A program made the position numbers and the translations under genes. The notes under the pieces are model-generated. The model worked only from the letters and a program-made list of their open reading frames with translations. It was not told where the DNA came from and ran no database searches. This document shows, one piece after another, positions 10,396 to 18,594 of a DNA stretch of 36,833 nucleotides. Where the stretch lies: positions 1 to 36,833 of the forward strand of contig SBAS01000013.1 of NCBI GenBank assembly GCA_005240145.1, given 5' to 3'. This DNA is from Nitrosomonadales bacterium. GTDB taxonomy: Bacteria; Pseudomonadota; Gammaproteobacteria; Burkholderiales; SG8-39. The number at the start of each line of letters is the position of its first letter. The stretch's first letter is position 1.

Positions 10396-11964
10396 TTATT
10401 TAACAGTACGAGCCGTTACTAGCTTCTTAGGTTTTCCTTTAACAGTCTTGCCGGCTGCCTTCGGGCGGGCCGGCGCCTTGGTTTCGATGGTGAGCTTCTG
10501 CCCGGCGCTCAGGCGGCCGATCTTGTTCCAGCGGCGCAGGTCGTCGACGCTGACCCGGTAGCGGCTGGCGATTCCGGGCAGGGTCTCCCCAGGCTTGACG
10601 GTATGGGAGAAGCGGCGCGGGCCGGGAACCGCGATCGGCGGCGCGTACATGATCGGCAGCCGGCCCAGGTCGCGCGCACCGCCGGAGCCGGCGCCCGTCG
10701 GCACCACCATCATCGCCGGCATGGCGCGGGCGCGCGGGCCGATGCCGTTCACTTCCTTCAGTTGCGCCATGCTGACGCCGAACTTCTTCGCGATCCCCTC
10801 CAGGGTGTCGCCCTTCTTCGGCTGGTAGGCCTGCCACGATACAAGCGACTTTTCGTCGTACTTGATGAGATTTTCGTGGAAGGTCTCGACCCGGTCGGCC
10901 GGCAGCACGATGCGCGGCGTGAGCTCGGCGCGGATCATGGGCCGGCTGAACCCCGGGTTAAGGGCGATGAACTCCGCCACCGGCATTTCGGCCAGCTTGG
11001 CGGCGAGGCGCACGTCGATGTCGCGCGTCTTGGTGACCGAGGCAAAGTAGATCTGGTTCGGGATCGGCTCCAGTTCGATGCCGAACGCGGCGGGATTGGC
11101 GATGATGTTCTTCAGCGCCTGCAGCTTGGGCACGTACTGGCGCGTCTCCAGCGGCATGGTCAGGCTCGAGTAGTCGAGCGGCAGCCTGGCGGTGCGGTTT
11201 TTCTCCAGCGCGCGGGCCACGGCGTTCTCGCCCCAGTTGTACGAGGCGAGCGCGAGGTGCCAGTCGCCGTGCATCTTGTAGATGTCGTTCAGGTAATCGA
11301 GCGCCGCCGCGGTCGAGGCGACGATGTCGCGCCGGCCGTCGTACCACCAGTTCTGCGTCAATTCATAGCGTTTGCCGGTGCCCGGGATGAACTGCCAGAG
11401 GCCGGAGGCGTGCGCGCGCGAGTAGGCCATCGGGTTGAATGAACTCTCGACCATGGGCAGGAGCGCGAGTTCGGTGGGCAGGCCGCGCTTCTCGATTTCC
11501 TCGACGATGTGGAACAGGTACCTGCGGCTGCGGTCGAAGACGCGCTTGAGGTAATCCGGACGCGCCACGTACCAGGCCGTTTTTTCCGCCACCAGCGGGC
11601 CGGCAAGATCCGGCATCGAAAAGCCGTCGCGGATGCGCAGCCAGACGTCGTCCTGCCTGACCGTGCGGTCGACGCGGGCCGTTTCGCTCGGCGTGCCGAG
11701 TTCTTCGCGCCCGCCTTCGAACGGAGGCAGGCGGTTCGAATCAAGGGGAACTGCATTCGCGGCCTGGTCTCGAGCGAGGCGCGGGTCGGGCGGGGCCTCG
11801 CGGAAACCCAGCACCGGGGAGGCAGGCTGCACGGGTGGCGCTGCGGCCACCGCTTCCAGCCCCGCCGGCTGAGACGCGCAGGCGGTGAGTACCGCCAGGG
11901 AAGCGCACAGCAGGATTCGGATCTTAATTCTTCGCACTACCTGTATTAGAACCCATTTTTCCAT
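10396..11964 (-). CDS. mltD: membrane-bound lytic murein transglycosylase D (SLT domain plus two LysM)
   Basis: About 522 residues. A lipoprotein signal ends in LTAC. An SLT domain follows with catalytic Glu near residue 172 in LLPMVESSFNP and the family motifs GLWQFIPGTGK and ASYNWGENAV. Two LysM peptidoglycan-binding modules lie near 375-425 (KKGDTLEGIAKKFGVS) and 453-497 (VKPGETLPGIASRYRVS). It cleaves the glycan strand of peptidoglycan to 1,6-anhydro-muropeptides at the outer membrane. ATG 11964 lies inside gloB; GTG 11937 is an alternative. The gloB-mltD order with overlap suggests one operon. The last 15 codons are unusually AT-rich. Confidence 0.93.
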   Translation of the reverse strand: MEKWVLIQVVRRIKIRILLCASLAVLTACASQPAGLEAVAAAPPVQPASPVLGFREAPPDPRLARDQAANAVPLDSNRLPPFEGGREELGTPSETARVDRTVRQDDVWLRIRDGFSMPDLAGPLVAEKTAWYVARPDYLKRVFDRSRRYLFHIVEEIEKRGLPTELALLPMVESSFNPMAYSRAHASGLWQFIPGTGKRYELTQNWWYDGRRDIVASTAAALDYLNDIYKMHGDWHLALASYNWGENAVARALEKNRTARLPLDYSSLTMPLETRQYVPKLQALKNIIANPAAFGIELEPIPNQIYFASVTKTRDIDVRLAAKLAEMPVAEFIALNPGFSRPMIRAELTPRIVLPADRVETFHENLIKYDEKSLVSWQAYQPKKGDTLEGIAKKFGVSMAQLKEVNGIGPRARAMPAMMVVPTGAGSGGARDLGRLPIMYAPPIAVPGPRRFSHTVKPGETLPGIASRYRVSVDDLRRWNKIGRLSAGQKLTIETKAPARPKAAGKTVKGKPKKLVTARTVK

Positions 11965-12722
11965 TCCCTGATGGCGGCAAATACGCGCGCCGGGTCGGCG
12001 GCGCGGGCGCCCAGGTACTTGTTGGCGGATTCGACCACCACCGGTTCGGCGCAGCGCAGGAATGGATTGGTGGCGCGTTCCTCGCCGAGCGTCGAGGGCA
12101 GAGTGGGCTTGCCCGCGGCGCGCAGCTTTTTTGCGCGCTCCTCGCGCGCCGCGAGCTCGCTGTTGTGCGGATCCACCGCGCGCGCGAACTTGATGTTGGC
12201 GAGCGTGTATTCGTGGCCGCAATAGACCTTGGTCGCGTCGGGAAGCGCCGCCAGTTTCGTGAGCGACGCGAGCATCTGTTCCGCGGTGCCTTCGAACACG
12301 CGGCCGCAGCCGCAGGCAAAGAGCGTGTCGCCGCAGAAGAGGGATTCCAAGCCATAATAGGCGACATGTGCGCGCGTGTGTCCCGGAATTTCGAGCACGG
12401 AAAATTCTGCCGCGAGAGCTCCGATCTCGATCTTGTCGCCCTGGCCGACAGGATGCGTCAGCGCCGGGATCGGCTCGCCCTTCGGCCCGAACACCGGGAC
12501 TTTCGTCATCGCCACCAGCTCGGCGATGCCGCCGACATGATCGGGATGGTGATGCGTGGCGAGGATCGCCACGAGCGTGAGTCCTTCGCGCGCCAGGTAT
12601 TCCTTCACCGGGCCGGCTTCGCCCGGATCGACCACCGCGGCGTGCCGGGTTTTCCTGTCTGCGGCGCGCAGCGTCCAGATGTAGTTGTCCTGAAAAGCGG
12701 GCAGCGGAACGATTTCAAGCAT
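11946..12722 (-). CDS. gloB: hydroxyacylglutathione hydrolase (glyoxalase II)
   Basis: A 258-residue metallo-beta-lactamase-fold enzyme that hydrolyses S-lactoylglutathione to lactate and glutathione in methylglyoxal detoxification. The binuclear metal motif THHHPDH is at residues 56-62, with further ligands in IPGHTRAHV and YCGHEYTL. The C-terminal glyoxalase II domain is intact, including [22 protein letters not shown] is the canonical start. A Shine-Dalgarno AAGGA lies about 10 nt upstream on this strand. The ATG overlaps the divergent methyltransferase ATG at CATG, and the 3' end overlaps the mltD start. Confidence 0.96.
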   Translation of the reverse strand: MLEIVPLPAFQDNYIWTLRAADRKTRHAAVVDPGEAGPVKEYLAREGLTLVAILATHHHPDHVGGIAELVAMTKVPVFGPKGEPIPALTHPVGQGDKIEIGALAAEFSVLEIPGHTRAHVAYYGLESLFCGDTLFACGCGRVFEGTAEQMLASLTKLAALPDATKVYCGHEYTLANIKFARAVDPHNSELAAREERAKKLRAAGKPTLPSTLGEERATNPFLRCAEPVVVESANKYLGARAADPARVFAAIREWKNGF

Positions 12723-12724
12723 GG
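12719..12724. other. overlapping divergent start codons (CATG)
   Basis: The palindrome CATG at 12720-12723 supplies ATG rightward at 12721 (methyltransferase) and leftward at 12722 (gloB). Each gene's ribosome-binding site and promoter must therefore lie inside the other coding sequence. Confidence 0.75.
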
Positions 12725-13497
12725 ACCGGCAATCCTTCGCAGCTAACGACGCGCACCAGTATAGCGGCGCGCGCCCCGGGCTCGCGGATTGGTTCGCCAC
12801 GCCGCAGGGCCGCTATGTGCTCGATTGGGAGCGGGAACAGTTCGACCACGCCACCGAAGACGTGTTCGGCTACCGCGCGGTCCAGGCCGGCGTGCCCGGC
12901 ATCGATTTCCTGCGCGCGAACCGGATCCCGTTTCGCTTCACGCTCGCGCTCGAGCATGGCGCGACGCTCGCCGCCGATCCGATGCAGTTGCCGCTGGCGA
13001 ACCAGAGCGTGGACCTGGTGGTGCTGCCGCATGCGCTGGAGTCCACCGCCGACCCGCACCTCGTGCTGCGCGAAGCGGAGCGGGTGCTGATTCCAGAGGG
13101 GCAGCTCGTCATTTCCGGGTTCAACCCGCTGTCATTCTGGCGCCTGCGACAGCTGTTCGCGAAAAAGGGCGCCGGCGCGCCCTGGGACGAGCGCTTCATC
13201 GGGCTGCTGCGGCTCAAGGACTGGCTGCACCTGCTGGGTTTCGAACTGAATGGTGGCCGTTTCGGTTGCTACGCGCCGGCGTTCGAGAACCCGATCTGGC
13301 TGTCGCGCTTCGCGTTCATGGAGAAGGCGGGGGCGCGCTGGTGGCCGATCATGGGCGGCGTCTACGTGGTGCGCGCGGTGAAGCGGGTGCACGGCATGCG
13401 CCTCATCGCGCCGGCCTGGCGGCGGGAGCGCGCGCGGCGGCGCGCGGTGGCGGCGCTGCCGCAGCGCAACGGTTCCACTCGGCAACGGCATGACTGA
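12721..13497 (+). CDS. SAM-dependent methyltransferase, class I fold (target unknown)
   Basis: A 258-residue protein of the methyltransferase family often found beside gloB and rnhA in beta- and gammaproteobacteria. The conserved opening [17 protein letters not shown] begins near residue 21. The methyltransferase_11-like core is seen as [33 protein letters not shown] and [15 protein letters not shown]. The classical glycine-rich motif I is poorly preserved here, as in the family. ATG 12721 is the only reasonable start before the conserved domain. The C-terminus is Arg-rich. The stop overlaps the rnhA start by 8 nt. Substrate is not known. Confidence 0.85.
   Translation: MDRQSFAANDAHQYSGARPGLADWFATPQGRYVLDWEREQFDHATEDVFGYRAVQAGVPGIDFLRANRIPFRFTLALEHGATLAADPMQLPLANQSVDLVVLPHALESTADPHLVLREAERVLIPEGQLVISGFNPLSFWRLRQLFAKKGAGAPWDERFIGLLRLKDWLHLLGFELNGGRFGCYAPAFENPIWLSRFAFMEKAGARWWPIMGGVYVVRAVKRVHGMRLIAPAWRRERARRRAVAALPQRNGSTRQRHD
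12758..12763 (-). promoter_or_regulatory. probable -10 element of gloB inside the methyltransferase gene
   Basis: Leftward TATACT, 35 nt before the gloB ATG, leaves room for a leader of about 28 nt containing AAGGA. No clear -35 hexamer is seen. It lies in codons 13-15 of the divergent methyltransferase gene. Confidence 0.45.
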
Positions 13498-13930
13498 GAC
13501 AGTGGTGGAGCTCTACGCTGACGGTGCTTGCAAAGGCAATCCCGGTCCCGGCGGTTGGGGGGTGCTGCTGCGCGTTGGGGGCCGCGAGAAAGAGATGTTC
13601 GGCGGCGAAGCGCAGACCACCAACAACCGTATGGAACTGACCGCGGTGATCGAGGGTTTGCTCACGCTTGAGAAACGCACGCAGGTGCGCGTCTACACGG
13701 ACTCGCAGTACGTGCAGAAGGGCATCTCCGAGTGGATCCACGCCTGGAAGCGGCGCGGCTGGCTTACCGCGGACAAGAAGCCGGTGAAGAACGTCGACCT
13801 GTGGAAAAAGCTAGACGAAACGGCGCGGCGGCACGACGTGGAATGGTATTGGGTAAAGGGTCATGCGGGCCATCCCGAAAACGAGCGCGCCGACGCGCTC
13901 GCCAACAAGGGGATCGAAGTTGGCGCCTAG
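13490..13930 (+). CDS. rnhA: ribonuclease HI
   Basis: A 146-residue enzyme, the standard length, that degrades the RNA strand of RNA:DNA hybrids such as R-loops and primers. All catalytic residues are visible: Asp11 in [16 protein letters not shown], Glu49 in NNRMELTA, Asp71 in VYTDSQYV, and the late Asp in [11 protein letters not shown], preceded by the conserved His in KGHAGH. It overlaps the methyltransferase end by 8 nt and the dnaQ start by 11 nt, forming a tight three-gene operon. Confidence 0.97.
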   Translation: MTETVVELYADGACKGNPGPGGWGVLLRVGGREKEMFGGEAQTTNNRMELTAVIEGLLTLEKRTQVRVYTDSQYVQKGISEWIHAWKRRGWLTADKKPVKNVDLWKKLDETARRHDVEWYWVKGHAGHPENERADALANKGIEVGA

Positions 13931-14630
13931 GCAGATCGTCCTCGATACGGAAACCACGGGCCTGAACGCGAGGATGGGCGACCGGGTGATCGAAATCGGC
14001 TGCATCGAGCTGCTCAGCCGCAACATTACTGACCGGCAATTCCACAGTTACCTCAATCCGGGGCGCGAAATCGAGGAGGGCGCCGCCAGGGTGCACGGCC
14101 TGAGCAGCGAGTTCCTCGCCGACAAGCCGAAGTTCCCGGACATCGCGCAGGAATTCGTCGCCTACGTCAGCGGCGCCGAGCTCATCATTCACAACGCGGC
14201 GTTCGACGTCGAGTTCCTCGACCAGGAGCTCTCCCTCGCCGGCCTGAAAAAATTGTCGGAGTACGCCTCGAGCATCGTCGACACGCTGGCCATGGCGCGC
14301 GAGCTGCACCCGGGCAAGCGCAACGGGCTCGACGCGCTGTGCGAGCGCTATTCGATCAGCAACGCCCACCGCACGCTGCACGGCGCGTTGCTCGATGCGC
14401 GCCTGCTGGCCGAAGTCTACCTCGCGCTTACGCGTGGCCAGGAAAGCCTCGTCATGGAACTCGACCAGCCTTCGGCGGCCGCGACCGCCGCGGCGCTGGT
14501 GGACGCGAAGAAGTTGACCGTGCTGCGGGCGACCGATGCCGAATTGAAGGCGCACGAGAAAATTCTCGACGCCATTGACCAGGCCGCGAAGGAAAAAGGC
14601 GGCAGCCTGTGGCGAAAACTTGCCGGTTAG
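13920..14630 (+). CDS. dnaQ: DNA polymerase III epsilon subunit (3'-5' proofreading exonuclease)
   Basis: About 236 residues from TTG 13920, which has AAGGGG 7 nt upstream and puts the ExoI motif at the usual distance from the start (Asp9 and Glu11 in VLDTETTGL). ExoII is [12 protein letters not shown] and ExoIII is the HxAxxD form with His154 and Asp159 (HGALLDA), so all acidic ligands are present. It proofreads replication errors within Pol III core. The longer ATG reading at 13863 lies mostly inside rnhA and is rejected. The stop codon lies within an inverted repeat serving the convergent gene. Confidence 0.93.
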   Translation: MAPRQIVLDTETTGLNARMGDRVIEIGCIELLSRNITDRQFHSYLNPGREIEEGAARVHGLSSEFLADKPKFPDIAQEFVAYVSGAELIIHNAAFDVEFLDQELSLAGLKKLSEYASSIVDTLAMARELHPGKRNGLDALCERYSISNAHRTLHGALLDARLLAEVYLALTRGQESLVMELDQPSAAATAAALVDAKKLTVLRATDAELKAHEKILDAIDQAAKEKGGSLWRKLAG

Positions 14631-14641
14631 GACGGCAAGTT
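14613..14641 (-). terminator. candidate rho-independent terminator for the leftward Bug receptor operon
   Basis: A perfect 9-bp stem joins AACTTGCCG (14617-14625) with CGGCAAGTT (14633-14641) over a 7-nt loop. Read leftward, the stem is followed directly by more T (GTTTTCGCC), as expected for a weak intrinsic terminator. Read rightward there is no T run. The dnaQ stop codon lies in the loop. Confidence 0.5.
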
Positions 14642-14653
14642 CCTGCAAGTTGG

Positions 14654-15616
14654 TTAATCCAGCTTAGCGCCGCTTTCCTTCACGACTTTCGCCCACTTCT
14701 CGAGGTCGGCGAGCATGAACTGGCGGAAGGGCTCCGGGCCGATGCCGGCCGGCTCTGAGCCGTCCAGCAGGATCCGCTCGCGGATCTCCGGCATGTTGAG
14801 GATCCGGGTAAGCACCTCGTTCAGCCGGCTCACGATCGGCCTGGGCATGTTTGCCGGCCCGATCACGCCGTACCAGCCGACCACGTCGAAGCCGGGAAGC
14901 CCCTCGGCCACCGCCGGGACATCGGGGATGGCGGCCACGCGCTTGGGCGTCGTTACCGCAATGCCGCGCAGCTTGCCCGCGCGGATCTGCGCCTGCGCCG
15001 GCTGCAGGCCAGCGAAGTTGAAGTGGTATTCGTTGGCGAGCAGGGCCGAGAGCGCAGGGCCCGAACCCTTGTAGGGGATGTGCTCCGCCTTGGTACCCGA
15101 CATCTGCTTGTAGAGCTCGCCCGCGAGGTGCCCGCCGCTGCCGATGCCGGCGGAGCCGAAATTGAGCGGCCCGGGGTGCTTGCGCGTCCAGTCGACGAAC
15201 TCCGCGAGCGTCTTCGGCGGCTGCGAGGGGTGCACGACGAGCATGAAGCCGGCGGTGGTCAGGTGCGTGATGGGCGTAAAGCTGTTGACGGGGTGGTAAG
15301 GCAGCTTCGGATTGAGCGCCGCGTTCACCGTGTGCTGGTGGTAGGCGAGCAGCAGCGTGTGGCCGTCGGGCTCCGCCTTGGCGGTCATGTCGCCGGCAAT
15401 CACGCCCGAGGCGCTCGCGCGGTTGTCCACCAGCACCTGCTGCTTGAAGATCTCCGCCATGCGCGCGCCGAATACCCGCGCGAGGATGTCGGTGGTGCCG
15501 CCGGGCGCGGCCGGCGTGATCAGCCGGATGGGTTTGGTCGGATAGTCGTCCTGCGCCAGCGCTGGCGTGGCGATCGCCAGGACAAGCAGAAGAAACACGC
15601 GGATACGCTGGTCCAT
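14654..15616 (-). CDS. Bug/TctC-family periplasmic solute receptor
   Basis: A 320-residue receptor with a clean signal peptide (cut after ALA before QDDYPTKPIRLITP). The TctC signature follows: PAAPGGTTDILARVFG, VDNRASASGVIAG and EPDGHTLLL. Typical Bug features continue with NFGSAGIGSGGHLAGELY and HIPYKGSGPALSALL. Such receptors bind carboxylates or related small molecules in the periplasm. No TctA/TctB partner is present in the window. It lies 3 nt downstream of the M20 amidohydrolase, so the ligand may be the amide or its cleavage product (inference). Confidence 0.93.
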   Translation of the reverse strand: MDQRIRVFLLLVLAIATPALAQDDYPTKPIRLITPAAPGGTTDILARVFGARMAEIFKQQVLVDNRASASGVIAGDMTAKAEPDGHTLLLAYHQHTVNAALNPKLPYHPVNSFTPITHLTTAGFMLVVHPSQPPKTLAEFVDWTRKHPGPLNFGSAGIGSGGHLAGELYKQMSGTKAEHIPYKGSGPALSALLANEYHFNFAGLQPAQAQIRAGKLRGIAVTTPKRVAAIPDVPAVAEGLPGFDVVGWYGVIGPANMPRPIVSRLNEVLTRILNMPEIRERILLDGSEPAGIGPEPFRQFMLADLEKWAKVVKESGAKLD

Positions 15617-15619
15617 GAT

Positions 15620-16834
15620 TCAGCCGAAGCCGCGCGCGAGGAACTGTTCCGCGATGGCGCAATGCGCCGCGACGCCGCGCGCGAGCATGGCTTCGTTGAG
15701 CACCATCTTGTTGGAGTGGCAGGGGCAGGCGCTCTTCCACATCTGGCCTTCGGGGCAGACGCCGAGCATCACCATCACGCCCGGCATCTTCTGCAGGACG
15801 TAGGAGAAATCCTCTGCGCCCATGATCGGCGAGGCCATGGTCGTCCAGGCGTCGGCGCCGAACAGGCTGCCGACGGCGCGCTCGGCAACGCCAAGCGCGC
15901 GCTCGTCGCACACCGTGACCGGAAAGCCGGGAACGATTTCGACTTCCGCTTCGCATTCGTGCGCGCGCGCGACGTTCTCGGCGACGCGTTTGATGCCGGC
16001 ATGCGCTGCATTGCGCGTTTCCTCCGACAGCGTACGGATGGTGCCGAGGAGATTGGCCGCCTCCGGGATTACGTTGTTGGTAGAACCGCCGTCGATCTTC
16101 GCGACGGTGATGACGACCGGGTCGAAAATGTCGATGCGACGCGTGACGAAGGTTTGCAGCGCGGTGACGATCTCGCAGGCGACCGGAACCGGGTCGATGG
16201 CATGGTGCGGCATCGAGGCGTGGCCACCTTTGCCGATGACTCGCACGATGAGCTTGTCGGCCGAAGCGAGCATCGGTCCGGCCTTGGCGTAGAAGGTGCC
16301 GGCCGGCGCATTGGGCATGATGTGCAGCGCGAATGCCGCATCGGGCGCCGGATTGTCGAGCAGGCCGTCATTGAGCATGAACCGAGCGCCGTGGAAGCCT
16401 TCCTCCCCGGGCTGGAACATGAACAGCACCGTACCGGCGAGCGAATCGCGCCGCGCGCAGAGGGCGCGCGCGGCGGAGGCCAGCATCGCGGTGTGCGTGT
16501 CGTGGCCGCAGGCGTGCATCGTGTTTTCCACCTTCGACTTGAACGGCAGGCTCGTGTCTTCGGGCATCGGCAGCGCGTCCATGTCGCCGCGCAGGAGCAC
16601 GGTGCGCCCGGGCTTCGCGCCGCGCAGCACGGCGACCGCGCCGGTGGTCGAGGACCCGGTTTTCCATTCCAGCGGCAGGCCGGCGAGCGCGGCGCGCACC
16701 TTGGCAATCGTCTTCGGCGTCTGCAGCCCGAGCTCGGGCTCGGCATGGATGGCGCGCCGCAGCGCTATCGTTTCCGGCTGCATTGCCTGGGCGGCTTCGA
16801 ACCAGCCGCGAACTTCGGTCACCATGTCGTTCAC
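15620..16834 (-). CDS. M20-family amidohydrolase (hippurate hydrolase/IAA-amino-acid hydrolase-like)
   Basis: A 404-residue zinc-dependent amidohydrolase. Metal-site motifs are MHACGHDTH at about residues 106-114, PGEEGFHGARFML near 141-153 and the dimerisation-domain His in MPHHAID. The family hydrolyses N-acyl amino acids such as hippurate or N-acetyl compounds. The start is GTG 16834, supported by AAGGAG 6 nt upstream; the in-frame ATG at 16825 is too far from it. It is first in a two-gene operon with the Bug receptor and divergent from the acyl-CoA synthetase. Confidence 0.92.
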   Translation of the reverse strand: MNDMVTEVRGWFEAAQAMQPETIALRRAIHAEPELGLQTPKTIAKVRAALAGLPLEWKTGSSTTGAVAVLRGAKPGRTVLLRGDMDALPMPEDTSLPFKSKVENTMHACGHDTHTAMLASAARALCARRDSLAGTVLFMFQPGEEGFHGARFMLNDGLLDNPAPDAAFALHIMPNAPAGTFYAKAGPMLASADKLIVRVIGKGGHASMPHHAIDPVPVACEIVTALQTFVTRRIDIFDPVVITVAKIDGGSTNNVIPEAANLLGTIRTLSEETRNAAHAGIKRVAENVARAHECEAEVEIVPGFPVTVCDERALGVAERAVGSLFGADAWTTMASPIMGAEDFSYVLQKMPGVMVMLGVCPEGQMWKSACPCHSNKMVLNEAMLARGVAAHCAIAEQFLARGFG

Positions 16835-16917
16835 GCGTGTCTCCTTGGTTTGTTCCTGCGCTGAAACGCCTGACAGGGATTCTGCGCGAGGCAGGCGCCT
16901 GTTGGCAATGGCGGAGC

Positions 16918-16923
16918 TATACT
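16918..16923 (+). promoter_or_regulatory. TATACT -10 element close to the acyl-CoA synthetase start
   Basis: TATACT ends 9 nt before ATG 16933, which would give a leader of only 0-3 nt. No Shine-Dalgarno precedes the ATG. TTGGCA at 16902-16907 is too close (10 bp) to act as its -35 element. Confidence 0.4.
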
Positions 16924-16932
16924 TTCGCCGCC

Positions 16933-18582
16933 ATGAACGCGAAGGCCAATCCTTTCGAGACCGACCTCGACAAGAATGCCGCCAACCACGCGCCGCTGAC
17001 GCCCCTGGGGTTCATCGAGCGCACGGCGGCGGTGTATCCGCGGCGCTTGGCCGTTGTCCATGGCGCCAGGCGCTATACCTGGCAGGAGACCTATGCGCGC
17101 TGCCGGCGGCTCGCCTCGGCGTTGGCCAGGCGGGGGATCGGCACGGGCGACGCGGTGGCGGTGATGCTCGCCAATACGCCAGAAATGTACGAAAGCCACT
17201 TCGGCGTGCCGATGGCGGGCGGGGTGCTGCTTGCCCTGAATACGCGCCTCGATGCCCAGGCCATCGCGTTCATGCTCGAGCACGGCCGCGCGAAGGTGCT
17301 CATCACGGACCGGGAGTTCTCGCCGACGATCAAGGCGGCAATGGCAAGGCTGAAAGTGAAGCCGCTGCTAATCGATGTGGATGACGCGGAGTACGCGGGC
17401 GCCGGCGAGCGCCTCGGCGGCAAGACCTATGAAGCGCTGCTCGAAGAGGGCGACCCGGCCTATGACTGGAAGCCGCCGCTGGATGAGTGGAACGCGATCT
17501 CGCTCAATTACACCTCCGGCACGACCGGCGATCCGAAGGGCGTGGTCTACCACCACCGTGGCGCTTACCTGAACGCGGTGTGCAACATCGTCACCTGGGG
17601 CATGCCGCATCACGCGGTCTACCTGTGGACGCTGCCCATGTTTCATTGCAACGGCTGGTGTTTCCCGTGGACGATGGCGGCAAACGCCGGGACGAATGTC
17701 TGCCTGCGGCGCGTGGAAGCGGAAAAAATTTACCAGTTGATCAAGGCCCACAAGGTGACCCACTACTGCGGGGCGCCGATCGTGCATTCGACGCTGATCA
17801 GCGCGCCGGACGAATTGAAGCGGGGCATCAAGCACAAGGTGAGCGGCATGGTGGCCGCCGCGGCACCGCCCGCGGCGATGATCGAGGGCATGGAGAAAAT
17901 GGGCTTCGACATCACCCACGTCTATGGCCTCACCGAGGTCTACGGCCCGGCGACGGTTTGCGCCAAGCATGAGGAATGGGGCGCGCTCGACGTCGCCGAG
18001 CGCACGCGCCTGAACGGCCGCCAGGGCGTGCGCTACCTGATGGAGGAGGGGCTCGCGGTGATGGATCCGGAGACCATGCAACCGGTGCCCGCGGACGGCG
18101 AGACCATGGGCGAGATCATGTTCCGCGGCAACATCACCATGAAGGGCTACCTGAAGAATCCATCGGCGTCGCAGAAAGCCTTCGCTGGCGGCTGGTTCCA
18201 TTCCGGCGACCTCGCGGTGAAGTACCCGGACGGCTACGTCAAGATCAAGGACCGCTCCAAGGACGTCATCATCTCGGGAGGCGAGAACATTTCATCGATC
18301 GAGGTGGAGGACGTGCTCTACCGCCATCCCGCGGTCGTGGCAGCGGCCGTGGTGGCGATGCCAGACGCGAAATGGGGCGAAACTCCGTGTGCATTTGTGG
18401 AGTTAAAGAAAGATTCAGCAACAACCGAAAAAGAGATCATCGAGTTTTGCCGCTCCCACATGGCGAAATTCAAGGCGCCGCGCGCGGTGGTGTTCGGCGA
18501 GGTGCCGAAGACGTCCACCGGCAAGATCCAGAAATTCATCCTGCGGGAAAAGGCCAAATCGGCCGCCGCGATCGATTCCTGA
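16933..18582 (+). CDS. acyl-CoA synthetase (AMP-forming), medium-chain/AlkK-like
   Basis: A 549-residue ANL-superfamily ligase that activates a carboxylate to acyl-AMP and then acyl-CoA. Motifs in order: P-loop-like YTSGTTGDPKGVV (about residue 191), THVYGLTEVYGP, the hinge region FHSGDLAVKYPDGYVKIKDR, SGGENISSIEVEDVLYRHP, and the C-terminal catalytic lysine in KTSTGKIQKF. Substrate class is not fixed by sequence; relatives use medium-chain or aryl acids. ATG 16933 fits the family start. An AT-rich codon patch lies at 18391-18435 in the small C-terminal domain. The crotonase-fold gene follows after 12 nt. Confidence 0.92.
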   Translation: MNAKANPFETDLDKNAANHAPLTPLGFIERTAAVYPRRLAVVHGARRYTWQETYARCRRLASALARRGIGTGDAVAVMLANTPEMYESHFGVPMAGGVLLALNTRLDAQAIAFMLEHGRAKVLITDREFSPTIKAAMARLKVKPLLIDVDDAEYAGAGERLGGKTYEALLEEGDPAYDWKPPLDEWNAISLNYTSGTTGDPKGVVYHHRGAYLNAVCNIVTWGMPHHAVYLWTLPMFHCNGWCFPWTMAANAGTNVCLRRVEAEKIYQLIKAHKVTHYCGAPIVHSTLISAPDELKRGIKHKVSGMVAAAAPPAAMIEGMEKMGFDITHVYGLTEVYGPATVCAKHEEWGALDVAERTRLNGRQGVRYLMEEGLAVMDPETMQPVPADGETMGEIMFRGNITMKGYLKNPSASQKAFAGGWFHSGDLAVKYPDGYVKIKDRSKDVIISGGENISSIEVEDVLYRHPAVVAAAVVAMPDAKWGETPCAFVELKKDSATTEKEIIEFCRSHMAKFKAPRAVVFGEVPKTSTGKIQKFILREKAKSAAAIDS

Positions 18583-18594
18583 GGAGCAGCCAAT

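Noticed and set aside
15023-16864. 613-residue rightward frame over the Bug receptor and M20 genes
   Set aside because: Antisense shadow; no recognisable domain, and both leftward genes have full catalytic motifs and start signals.
16902-16923. TTGGCA with TATACT as a standard promoter of the acyl-CoA synthetase
   Set aside because: Spacer of 10 bp is far from the required 16-18 bp.
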